From Bog-756 sp963734435 (GTDB lineage: Bacteria > Actinomycetota > Acidimicrobiia > Acidimicrobiales > RAAP-2): 64,000 nt of DNA. A program made the translations under genes and the position numbers. The stretch is taken from contig CAVTHA010000013.1 in NCBI GenBank assembly GCA_963734435.1, positions 62,001-126,000 on the forward strand. Reading direction: 5' to 3'. This document shows positions 1-8,518 of this stretch, piece after piece. Each line of letters opens with the position of its first letter. The stretch's first letter is position 1. A model generated the notes under the pieces. It saw only the letters and a list, made by a program, of their open reading frames with translations. It had not been told where the DNA came from and did not search any database.

Positions 1-2
1 GC

Positions 3-377
3 GGCAACTTCGCCTTCCCCCAGGAGACCTTCTTCTGCCGCAACCCCGAGTGCACGGGGACCGAATTCGCCGAAACCGCCCTCAGCCGGACCGGCACGGT
101 GTGGTCCTACACCGACGCCCGTTACCAACCTCCGGATCCGTACCGGGCAGCCGATCCCTACGTCCCCTTCGCCATTGCCGCGGTGGAGCTGGCCGTCGAG
201 CAGATGGTGGTCATGGGCCAGGTGGTCGGCGGTATCGGGGTGGACCAGCTGCGCGTCGGACAGGAGGTGGAGGTGGTCCTCGACACCCTCTACGAGGACG
301 ACGACCACGAGTACCTGGTGTGGAAGTGGCGTCCGCTCGCCGACGCCGACCATGCCGTGGAGCCCACCGGTGCTTGA
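3..377 (+). CDS. DUF35 OB-fold/Zn-ribbon protein (5' truncated)
   Basis: The reading frame is already open at the window edge, so the start is missing. The visible N-terminal part has a rubredoxin-like zinc finger (CRNPEC around the second cysteine pair) followed by a beta-rich OB-fold with VEVVLDTLYEDDD near the end. This is the two-domain layout of DUF35 proteins, which bind acyl-CoA and act as obligate partners of SCP-x-type thiolases or aldolases (for example ChsH2 with Ltp2 in steroid side-chain breakdown). Its stop overlaps the start of the downstream thiolase by 8 bases, which supports that partnership. The substrate cannot be told from the sequence. Confidence 0.85.
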   Translation, partial: GNFAFPQETFFCRNPECTGTEFAETALSRTGTVWSYTDARYQPPDPYRAADPYVPFAIAAVELAVEQMVVMGQVVGGIGVDQLRVGQEVEVVLDTLYEDDDHEYLVWKWRPLADADHAVEPTGA

Positions 378-1569
378 CGACCGGCGTATCGCCGTCCTCG
401 GGGCCGGGATGCACCCCTGGGGCAAGTGGGGCCGCAACTTCGTCGAGTACGGGCTGGCGGCGGCCGGTGACGCCCTGGCCGACGCCGGACTGGCCTGGAC
501 GGACGTGCAGTACGTGTCTGGGGCGGACACCATCCGCAACGGCTACCCGGGGTACGTGGCCGGGGCCACCTTCGCCCAGGCCCTCGGCTGGACCGGCGCC
601 CGGGTGTCCTCGACCTACGCCGCCTGCGCCTCGGGGGCCCAGGCCATCGCCAACGCCCGGGCCCAGATCCTGGCCGGGCTGTGCGACGTGGCCCTGGTGG
701 TCGGGGCCGACACCACCCCCAAGGGCTTCTTCGCCCCGGTCGGCGGCGATCGCCACGACGATCCCGACTGGCTGCGCTTCCACCTGCTCGGAGCCACCAA
801 CCCCGCCTACTTCGCCCTCTACGCCCGGCGGCGCATGGAGCTCTTCGGCGCCACCGAGTCCGACTTCGCCGCGGTCAAGGTCAAGAACGCCCGGCACGGG
901 CTCGACAACCCGCACGCCCGCTACCGCAAAGAAGTGACCGCCGAGGAGGTGCTCCAATCCCCCATGGTGGCCGACCCCCTTCGCCTCCTCGAGATCTGCG
1001 CCACCTCCGACGGCGGGGCCGCCCTGGTGCTCACCAGCCTGGCGTTCGCCCGACGCCACGCCGGGGTTGGCGACCTGGTGACCGTCGACGCCGTCTCCAC
1101 CGTCACGCCCCGGTTCCCCCAGACCGTCATCGAGATGCCCAACTTCTCGACCGACTCGGCCGCCACCGCCGCCTCGGTGGGCCCGACCTTCAAACAGTCG
1201 GTGGCGCTGGCCGCCTACGAAGAGGCCGGCATCGGACCCGAGGACCTCGACCTGGCCGAGGTCTACGACCTGTCCTCCGCCCTCGAGCTCGACTGGTACG
1301 AGGACATCGGGCTGTGCAAGGAGGGTGAGGCCGAGCGTCTGCTGCGCGACGGCGACACCGCCATCGGCGGCCGCATCCCGGTCAACCCCAGCGGGGGCCT
1401 GTCCTGCTTCGGCGAGGCCATCCCGGCCCAGGCCATCGCCCAGGTGTGCGAGCTGGTCTGGCAGCTGCAGGGGCAGGCCTCGGGACGGCAGGTGGAGGGG
1501 GCGCGGGTGGGCGTGACCGCCAACCAGGGGCTGTTCGGCCACGGCTCGTCGGTGATCGTCTCGAAGTAG
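370..1569 (+). CDS. SCP-x-like thiolase / lipid-transfer protein
   Basis: A 399-residue thiolase-fold protein. The nucleophile is Cys86 in YAACASGAQAI. The C-terminal half has NPSGGLSCFGEAIPA and ends NQGLFGHGSSVIVSK instead of the CGGGMG loop of classical thiolases, as in the SCP-x/Ltp subfamily that often works with DUF35 proteins, sometimes as an aldolase. I chose the GTG at 370 because GGAG lies 7 bases upstream and it directly overlaps the DUF35 gene; an ATG at 352 is possible. Role: probably thiolytic or retro-aldol cleavage of a bulky acyl-CoA in the cytoplasm. Lipid or sterol substrate is inference. Confidence 0.85.
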   Translation: MLDDRRIAVLGAGMHPWGKWGRNFVEYGLAAAGDALADAGLAWTDVQYVSGADTIRNGYPGYVAGATFAQALGWTGARVSSTYAACASGAQAIANARAQILAGLCDVALVVGADTTPKGFFAPVGGDRHDDPDWLRFHLLGATNPAYFALYARRRMELFGATESDFAAVKVKNARHGLDNPHARYRKEVTAEEVLQSPMVADPLRLLEICATSDGGAALVLTSLAFARRHAGVGDLVTVDAVSTVTPRFPQTVIEMPNFSTDSAATAASVGPTFKQSVALAAYEEAGIGPEDLDLAEVYDLSSALELDWYEDIGLCKEGEAERLLRDGDTAIGGRIPVNPSGGLSCFGEAIPAQAIAQVCELVWQLQGQASGRQVEGARVGVTANQGLFGHGSSVIVSK

Positions 1570-1625
1570 CAGCCTCACGCCCGGACTCCGCCCGGATGCG
1601 GCCCGGATGCGGCCCCCGAGGAGGC

Positions 1626-2570
1626 TCAGCCGGTCACCAGCACGATCTTCCCGAACTTCCCGCCGGCGGCGAACCGCTCGTAGGCTTCGGCGGCGCTCTC
1701 CATCGGGAGTTGCTCGGCCACCGGCACCTGCACCTGGCCTCCGGCCATCAGGGGCAGGGCGTGCTCCTCGACGGCCCGGGCCACTGCCGCCTTCTCCTCG
1801 GTGGTACGGTCCCGCAGCATCGACCCCCCGATGGTCGAGCGGCCGGCCATCAGGGTCAACAGATTGAGCTCCACCTTGGCCCCGGCCCCCACGCCGATCA
1901 CCACCACCCGACCTCCGGGGGCCAGGTGGGGCAGCACGGCGGCCACGCCGGGAGCGCCGACCAGCTCGAGGGAGACGTCGTAGGGGCCGTGGTCGGGAAC
2001 CGCCTCGGGCTCGACCACCGCGTCGGCGCCGAGCCCGGCCACGGCTTGGTGCAGATGGCGGGCCCGGACCGAAGCCACCACGTAGGCCCCGGCGCCATGG
2101 GCCAGCTGCACCGCGGCGGTCCCCACCCCGCCCGCCGCCCCCGAGATGAGCACCCGCTCGCCCGCCTGCAGTCCGGCCTGGGTGAACAGGGCGTCGTGGG
2201 CCGTGGAGAAGGCTTCGGGAAACCCGCCGGCCTCGGCCCAGGAGATGCCCTCCGGCACCGGGAGCAGGGCGCTCTCGGGCACCGCGATGAGCTCGGCCTG
2301 CGCCCCGCCGCCGGCCAGAGCCATGACCCGGTCGCCGACCGAGGTCGCCCCGGTCCCCGGGCCCAGCCCGACGACCTGACCGGCGAACTCGAGGCCCGGG
2401 ATGTCGGCCGGCCAGCCCGGGGGAGCCGGGTACAGGCCCTGGCGCTGCATGAGGTCGGCACGGTTCAGCCCGGCGGCGGCCACCGACACCACCACCTCGC
2501 CGTCCCGGGGCTCGGGATCGGGATGCTCGGTCCACCGGAGGTCCCCGTCGACGATGGTCACGGCTCGCAC
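1626..2570 (-). CDS. Zinc-free MDR oxidoreductase (quinone reductase type)
   Basis: About 314 residues of the medium-chain dehydrogenase/reductase superfamily. It begins RAVTIVDGDL and has the GROES-like N-terminal domain (GLNRADLMQRQGLYP, PGLEFAGQVVGLG), then a Rossmann domain with GAAGGVGTAAVQLA, typical of NADPH:quinone reductases such as QorA/PIG3. No zinc-binding cysteine cluster is seen. The frame is open upstream, but family alignment places the start at the GTG at 2570. It converges on the thiolase gene, with 56 bases between the stops. Likely reduces quinones or enals with NADPH. Confidence 0.85.
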   Translation of the reverse strand: MRAVTIVDGDLRWTEHPDPEPRDGEVVVSVAAAGLNRADLMQRQGLYPAPPGWPADIPGLEFAGQVVGLGPGTGATSVGDRVMALAGGGAQAELIAVPESALLPVPEGISWAEAGGFPEAFSTAHDALFTQAGLQAGERVLISGAAGGVGTAAVQLAHGAGAYVVASVRARHLHQAVAGLGADAVVEPEAVPDHGPYDVSLELVGAPGVAAVLPHLAPGGRVVVIGVGAGAKVELNLLTLMAGRSTIGGSMLRDRTTEEKAAVARAVEEHALPLMAGGQVQVPVAEQLPMESAAEAYERFAAGGKFGKIVLVTG

Positions 2571-2722
2571 GGGATCACCGTAGACGGCACCGCGGGCCGG
2601 ACCGCGCCCCGGGCGCGCCATGGCGGTTCGAACGCCGGCCGTGACCGACCAGCCGGCCAGGGTGACGGTCCAGGAGCGCCAGATCGGCCCCCGGTAGTCT
2701 TTGACGAGGAGGTCTCTTCGTC

Positions 2723-3778
2723 ATGGCAGCCGGGCCGGCACCCGAGGGACAGCAGCCTGCAACTGGTCCCCTGGCGGGCCCGGGCTTCGACATCTCCGGT
2801 GGCGAGGGACTGGCCCATCCGACGGCCGGCATGGTGCTCCACCGGGTGCTCGCCACCTCAGCCCGCACCTTCCTGCTCAACGACCTCGACACCGACCCCA
2901 CCGGGGCACCCGAGCCGTGCGAATCGGTCGATTCGACGAGCTTCCGTACCGGTCCCCGCCCGCTGTGGGCCCAGAGCACCACCACCGCGCCCGAGCAGGC
3001 TCACCGGCGCGGGACCGAGACCGAGCGGATCCACCAGAGCCGGATCGCCATGCGCCGCATCCGCTCCAACCTGCGCACCTTCCGGCTGGTCGTCGATCCC
3101 AGCTGGGGCACCTCCCTCCGGGCCGAGCTGGCCTGGTACGGGCGCTGCCTCGGCCTTTCGCGCGACCTGCACATCATCCGGGACATCGTGGTGGGCAAGG
3201 GGCCCGGCGTCATCGATCCCTATGACATCCTCCACATCGAGTCCGTCCTCTCGTCCCGGCTGGCTGACGTGATGGCCGACATCGCCGCCATCCGGGGCGG
3301 CGCCCGGCGCTTCCAGCTCACCGAGCAGATGATGGTGCTGTGGGACGGTCCCGACTTCAAGCCCAAGGCCCGTCGCCCGGCCGAGGACGTCCTGCCCCCG
3401 ATGCTCGGCCGGTCGTGGCACGACCTGCGCGGCGCGGCCCGGGCCGCCGGCAAGGACCCCAGCACGGCCAACCTGCACGCCGTGCGCATCCGGTCGAAGA
3501 ACCTGCGCTACGGCTGTGAGACGGTGGCGCTCATCGACGGCGGCCCGGCACGCAAGACGGCACGGGCGGCCGAGCGGCTGCAGGTCAAGCTGGGCGACCT
3601 GATGGACGCCACCTCGTCGATCGCCTGGTTCGAGGACCTGGCCCACCAGCGGCCCGACCTAAGTGAGCCGCTCGGTCGGCTGGTCCGGGTGCAGCGGGAG
3701 GCGGCGGACCGGGCCCGCAAGGGTTGGAAGGGGGAGCTCAAGGAGATCGAGCGTCGCTGGAGGCGCTGGCACGCCTGA
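2723..3778 (+). CDS. CHAD domain protein
   Basis: A 351-residue protein. After a poorly conserved N-terminal 90 residues it shows the helical CHAD pattern with conserved histidines and basic residues: IHQSRIAMRRIRSNLRTF, LGLSRDLHIIRD, then a second half with LHAVRIRSKNLRYGCE and LQVKLGDLMDA. CHAD domains bind inorganic polyphosphate and localise to polyphosphate granules. No CYTH triphosphatase domain is fused. It converges on a polyphosphate glucokinase gene 63 bases away, which fits a polyphosphate role. Soluble; no signal peptide. Confidence 0.88.
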   Translation: MAAGPAPEGQQPATGPLAGPGFDISGGEGLAHPTAGMVLHRVLATSARTFLLNDLDTDPTGAPEPCESVDSTSFRTGPRPLWAQSTTTAPEQAHRRGTETERIHQSRIAMRRIRSNLRTFRLVVDPSWGTSLRAELAWYGRCLGLSRDLHIIRDIVVGKGPGVIDPYDILHIESVLSSRLADVMADIAAIRGGARRFQLTEQMMVLWDGPDFKPKARRPAEDVLPPMLGRSWHDLRGAARAAGKDPSTANLHAVRIRSKNLRYGCETVALIDGGPARKTARAAERLQVKLGDLMDATSSIAWFEDLAHQRPDLSEPLGRLVRVQREAADRARKGWKGELKEIERRWRRWHA

Positions 3779-3841
3779 GCGGTTCTTCGGCTCCGTCGCG
3801 CTCCGACGGCCCCGCCAGGTCGACCCCGCCAGATGGAACCG

Positions 3842-4723
3842 CTAGCCGTCGGGCGCCTCGTTGACTCCCACGTGGTTCCCCGACCACAACTTCACGCTAC
3901 CCACGATGCCGGCCGTGTTGTCCACGATGCTGATGTCGTCGTCGAGGTGCTGGCGGTAGACCCGCCGTGAGTTGCCGCCACCGATGTAAAGGTGGTCGAA
4001 GTACAGCATTGCCCGCAGGATGGTGATGGCCTTCTGGACGCGCTTGTTCCAGCGCTCCTCCCCGATCTCCTTGCGGGCTGCCTCCCCGAGCTGTTCGTTG
4101 TAGGTCTCGCCCTTCCGGAAGGGCTGGTGGGCGATCTCGAGATGGGGCATGAGCTGGCCGCGGTAGAAGAGCCCGGTGCCGAACCCAGTGCCGAGGGTGA
4201 TCATGAATTCGAGCCCGTGGCCGCTGACCACCGCCGCGCCCTGGATATCGGCGTCGTTGGCCACCTTGGTCGGAAGGGAGAACGCCTCGGACAGGGCGGT
4301 GGCGAGGTCGAACCCCGACCACAGCCCGAGCAGGTCCGGGTCCACCGCGCTGCCCGGCCCGTGCTTGGTCGAGAAATGCGGCGCCGACAACACCCGCCCG
4401 TCACGCACCATGCCCGGGAACCCGACTGACGCCCGCTCGGCCGCTGGCAGGGGCGCCACCAGCTTGGTCAGGGTGGTCGCCAGCTTGTCGGGCGACATGG
4501 GGTAGGTGGTGGGCACCTTCACCCGGTCGGCGACCATGGCGGCGTCGGCGTCGCACACCGAAGCCTTGAGGCCGGTGCCTCCGATGTCGACCCCGAGCGT
4601 GAGGGGTCGCCGGGGCTCGGTCTTGGCCGCGGCGTCGGAGGCGGCTGCTCCCGGCGATGCGCCCGTCGCCGCCGTTCCGTCAGGCGGGTCCGCCGGGGAG
4701 CCCCGGTCCTCGTGATCGTGCAT
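3842..4723 (-). CDS. ppgK: Polyphosphate glucokinase (ROK family)
   Basis: A 293-residue ROK kinase that phosphorylates glucose using polyphosphate (and usually ATP). After an Ala/Pro-rich tail of about 40 residues comes the phosphate-1 motif LGVDIGGTGLKAS, then VANDADIQGAA and GTGFGTGLFYRG, and near the end IGGGNSRR and NTAGIVGSV. The cysteine-rich zinc motif of ordinary ROK glucokinases is absent, as in actinobacterial PpgK. The residues after the glycine-rich loop (HLEIAHQPF) also match PpgK rather than sugar repressors. Start is the ATG at 4723. Convergent with the CHAD gene. Confidence 0.92.
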   Translation of the reverse strand: MHDHEDRGSPADPPDGTAATGASPGAAASDAAAKTEPRRPLTLGVDIGGTGLKASVCDADAAMVADRVKVPTTYPMSPDKLATTLTKLVAPLPAAERASVGFPGMVRDGRVLSAPHFSTKHGPGSAVDPDLLGLWSGFDLATALSEAFSLPTKVANDADIQGAAVVSGHGLEFMITLGTGFGTGLFYRGQLMPHLEIAHQPFRKGETYNEQLGEAARKEIGEERWNKRVQKAITILRAMLYFDHLYIGGGNSRRVYRQHLDDDISIVDNTAGIVGSVKLWSGNHVGVNEAPDG

Positions 4724-4792
4724 GGACCAACGCTACGCCCGGAAGCGAGACAGGGGTCGCATGGCGGAACGGTTGCTATTAGCGTCCCCTGC

Positions 4793-6207
4793 GTGATCGA
4801 CCAAGCCTGGTCCGGGGACGCCTGCTCCTTGGTGGACGCCTTCCGAACCGGGGCGTTGAGCCCGGTCGAAGCCCTCGACGCCTCGGTTGAGGCTGTCGAC
4901 AAATCGGGGCTCAACGCCTTCAGCCACCTGGACGTGGAGGCGGCACGCGACCGGGCCGCCTCGGTGGACGTCTCCCTCCCCTTCGGTGGGGTGCCCATGG
5001 GCATCAAGGAGCTCGAAACGGTCGAGGGGTGGCCCTACACCGAGGCCTCGTTGGTGTTCAAGGACCGGGTGGCCGACCACGACTCGACCCATGTGGCCCG
5101 GCTGCGCGCCGCCGGCGCCGTCCTGACCGGCCAGACCACCGCCTCCGAGTTCGGCGGGATCAACTGCACCCACACGCAAGCTGCACGGGACCACCCGCAA
5201 CCCATGGAACCCCGAGCGCACCCCGGGCGGGTCGTCGGGCGGTTCGGCGGCCGCGGTGTCCGGCGGTCTCGTGCCCATCGCCAGTGGCGGTGACGGTGGT
5301 GGCTCGATCCGCATCCCGGCCGGCTTCACCGGCCTGTTCGGCCTCAAGTCGACCTTCGGGCGCATCCCGAAGGGCCCCCGTGCCCTGCAACCTCCGCTCA
5401 CGGTGGTGCTCGGGTGCGTGTCGCCGGTCGGTGCGCGACACCGCCCGGTGGTTCGACGTCTGCAACGGCTTCGACCGGCGCGACACCCTCAGCCTGCCCC
5501 GGGTGGGCGGATGGGAGGAGGGGCTCGACTCCTTCGACCTGGCCGGAAAGCGGGCGGTGGTCTCGATCGACCTCGGTTCGGCCATCGTCGAGCCCCGGAA
5601 TGCCGCCTTGGTGCTGGAGGCGGCCGAGGCGCTCGTCGTCGCCGCCCGCCTCACCCGGGTCGACGTGGCGGTGCAATTCCCGCCGGTCGGGCTGGAGTGG
5701 GCCATGTCCAATCTCGTCGGCCTGGCCGGAGCCCTCGGTGACCGCTACCCGGCGTGCAACGACGACCTCATGCCCGAGATCCAACTCGGGATGAACATCG
5801 CCACCCACAATTTCAACGTGCAGACGGCTGGGACCGCGGAGATGCTCCGCATCGACGTCAACGAGCACATGGCCGACCTGTTCGAGCAGGCCGACTTCAT
5901 CCTGGCCGCCACCAACCCCGATGTGGCCTTCCGCGCCGAAGGGCCCATGCCGACCACCGTCGGCGATGTCGACCTGATGGCCGAGTACGGATTCAACACC
6001 GCTCTCGGCAACAACGGTGCCCTGACCATCCCGGCCAACCTGACCGGCAGCCCGGCCGTCTCCATCCCGGCCGGGACCGTCGACGGCCTCCCCGTCGGCC
6101 TGCAGGTCATCGGCCGCCACCACGAGGAGCAGCTCCTGCTCGACCTGGCCCGGATCGCCGAGCGGGAGCGGCCCTGGCCGCTGGTGGAGCCCGGCTCGCC
6201 CCGCTGA
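4793..6207 (+). CDS. Amidase signature enzyme, two frameshifts
   Basis: An amidase-signature hydrolase of about 470 residues split over three frames. The first part has the catalytic lysine in GVPMGIKELE; the second has the serine-rich GGSSGGSAAAVSGG and GGDGGGSIRIPAG with the Ser-cisSer pair; the third runs from SVRDTARWFDVCNGF to the C-terminal VSIPAGTVDGLPVGLQVIG. The frames join if one extra base is removed near 5177 (after TGCACCCACACG) and one near 5421. The total span is 2 bases over a multiple of three, which agrees. Start is the GTG at 4793. It probably hydrolyses a carboxamide; the substrate is unknown. Confidence 0.85.
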
Positions 6208-6228
6208 GATCTCCGAAGGAACCCGCCC

Positions 6229-7104
6229 GTGCGCATCGATCTCTGGGTACCGACCGCCAGCCCGTTCGCCACGCCCGAGCTGCTGGCCGTGGTGGCGGCC
6301 GAGGCGGAGCAACGAGGTGTGGGCACCATCTGGGTCGGCGAGCACGTGGTCCTGTTCGACGATTACAGCTCGGCCTACCCCTATGCCGAGGACGGGCGCA
6401 TTCCCGTCCCGTCGGACACCGGGCTGCTCGAACCGTTCACCACGCTCTCGTTCCTGGCCGCTCTGACGTCCACGGTCCGGCTGGGCACGGCCATGGTGCT
6501 GCTGCCCCAACGCAACCCGGTCTATACGGCCAAAGAGGTGGCCACCCTCGACTGGCTGTCCGACGGCCGGGTCGACTTCGGGGTGGGGGTGGGTTGGCTC
6601 GAGGAGGAGTTCAAGGCGGTCAACGTGTCGTGGCCGCGTCGGGGCCGGCGCACCGACGAGTACCTCGAGGTGCTCAACACCCTCTGGTCCGACCAGACCT
6701 CGGCCTACGAGGGGGAGTTCTATTCGCTCAACCCCTGCTCGATGTGGCCGAAGCCGGTCCAACAGCCCCATCCGCCGGTCCACATCGGCGGGGAGAGCGA
6801 GGCGGCCCTGGCCCGGGTGGCCCGGGCCGGTCAGGGATGGCACTCCTTCAACCGCCCACCGGAGGAGCTGGCCGAGCCCCTGGCCACCCTGGAACGCCTC
6901 CTCGCCGACCAGGGACGCTCCCGCCGGGAGCTGACCATCACCGTGTGCCCCTACATGCGGCCGCTCGACGCCGACATCGCCGGACGGTACGCCGACGCCG
7001 GGGTGGACGCGGTGGCGGCCATGCTGCTGCCCTTCGGCGTCGACGACGTCCGCCGGGCCCTCGACGACCTGCAGCCCGTCTTCGACCGCGCCGCCCGCAC
7101 CTGA
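6229..7104 (+). CDS. LLM-class F420-dependent oxidoreductase
   Basis: A 291-residue luciferase-like (TIM-barrel) protein. Family features are GVGTIWVGEHVVLF near the N-terminus, VRLGTAMVLLPQRNPVYTAKEVATLDWLSDGR, FGVGVGWLEEEF and PPVHIGGESEAALARVAR. This spacing is typical of actinobacterial F420-dependent reductases of the TIGR03619 kind. GTG start at 6229 with GAAGGA 8 bases upstream, 22 bases after the amidase stop, so the two may be cotranscribed. Substrate unknown. Confidence 0.88.
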   Translation: MRIDLWVPTASPFATPELLAVVAAEAEQRGVGTIWVGEHVVLFDDYSSAYPYAEDGRIPVPSDTGLLEPFTTLSFLAALTSTVRLGTAMVLLPQRNPVYTAKEVATLDWLSDGRVDFGVGVGWLEEEFKAVNVSWPRRGRRTDEYLEVLNTLWSDQTSAYEGEFYSLNPCSMWPKPVQQPHPPVHIGGESEAALARVARAGQGWHSFNRPPEELAEPLATLERLLADQGRSRRELTITVCPYMRPLDADIAGRYADAGVDAVAAMLLPFGVDDVRRALDDLQPVFDRAART

Positions 7105-7202
7105 GCTCGTGCCGGGTCTGCTGACGGCGCTCGCTGATGGCGTGGCTGAGGGCGCGGTCCCGGCGGCCGGCTGCTGACGGCGCCGCTCGGGCGGGGAGTG
7201 TC

Positions 7203-8482
7203 TCAGCCGCGCATCGACACCGGCAAGGACTCGAGACCGCGCAGGACCACGGTGGTCTTGTAGGTCACGTCGTCGACGGTCATCGCCAGCGCCGGCGCCC
7301 GCCGCACCAGTGCGTTGAGCGCCACCTGGCTCTCCATACGGGCCAGCGGCGCCCCCAGGCAGTGGTGGATGCCGAACCCGAAGCCGAGATGGGGATTGGG
7401 ATTGCGGCCGATGTCGAAGGCCTCGGGGTCCTCGAACTGCGCCGGGTCGTGGTTGCCCGAGCCGATGAGCAACATGGCGAAGTCCCCCGCCTGGAACTCG
7501 ACCCCGCCGAACTCGCAGTCCTCGAGGAGGGCCCGCCCGGTCAGCTGCACCGGCGACACGTAACGCAACATCTCCTCGATGGCGGTGCGGTTGACGTCGG
7601 GGTCGGTGCGGAACCGCTCCAACTGGTCCGGGTGGCGCAGCAGGGCGAGGATGCCGCCCGAGATGAGGTTGACCGTCGTCTCGTGTCCGGCCACCAGCAA
7701 CAGGATGCATGTGGACAGGAGCTCGCCCTCGCTCAGCACCGTGGCGCCGTCCTCGGCTTCGACCAGCCGGCTCAACAGGTCCTCCCCTGGCGCGCTGCCG
7801 CCGCTCGGCCAGCAACTCGAAGAAGTACTGCGAGAATTCGGAGGATCGCCTCGCCGCGGGCCTCGATGACCTCGGGGCTGAGGAGGAAGTCGGGATCGAG
7901 ACCCCGGGCCAAGGCGTCCGACCAGGTCTTGAAGCGGTCGTGATCCTCGTGCGGCACACCGAGCAGGTCGCAGATCAGCCGCACCGGCAACGGGTAGGCG
8001 AAGGCCTCGACCAGGTCGACCTCCCCGGCGTCGAACGCCGCGTCGATCAGCTCGTCCACCACCAGCTGGGTCCGGGACCGCAATGACTCGACGACCTTCG
8101 GGGTGAAGGCTTTGGACACCAACCCGCGCAACCTGGTGTGGTCCGGTGGGTCGCGGAACAGGAAGGGCCGCATCTCGAGCATGGCCCGGGCCACCTCGTC
8201 GTCCTCGGCGATGGGCGTACGGAATCCCTCGGGCATCCGCTCGACGGCGACGTTGAGGCTGTCCGAGCTCGACCGCCGGTCGCGCAGCACGGCCAGGCAA
8301 TCGGCGTGCCGCGCCACCACCCAGAAGCCGAGCTCGTTGCGGTGGATCGGCGCCCGCTGGCGGAGCTCGGCGTAGAGCGGAAAGGGGTCGCTCGCCCAGT
8401 GGGGGTCGAACGGGTCGAAGACCGGCCGGGCCGAAGCCGGGTCGGTCGTAGCGGAGGTCACCGTGTCGATCGTACCGACCAC
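7203..8482 (-). CDS. Cytochrome P450, two frameshifts
   Basis: A P450 of about 425 residues. Visible in order: PFDPHWASDPFPLYAELR, the C-helix FRDPPDHTRLRGLVSKAFTP, the I-helix LLLVAGHETTVNLI, the ExxR motif in AIEEMLRYVSPV, and the haem-ligand loop FGFGIHHCLGAPLAR. The reading frame changes near 7845 (after AILR) and again near 7790; the bridging frame encodes FSQYFFELLAERRQ, which belongs to the family. Soluble bacterial class; the electron donor is not adjacent. GTG start at 8482. Confidence 0.88.
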
Positions 8483-8518
8483 CCGACCGGGGGTCGATCG
8501 GGGTCGGCACCAGCCGCT

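Noticed and set aside
211..2535. Very long minus-strand frame over the thiolase and oxidoreductase
   Set aside because: Gly/Arg/Pro-rich composition without motifs; it is a high-GC shadow of the real genes.
5177..5421. Programmed frameshifting in the amidase
   Set aside because: No slippery sequence or stimulatory structure, and similar shifts occur in many unrelated genes here.
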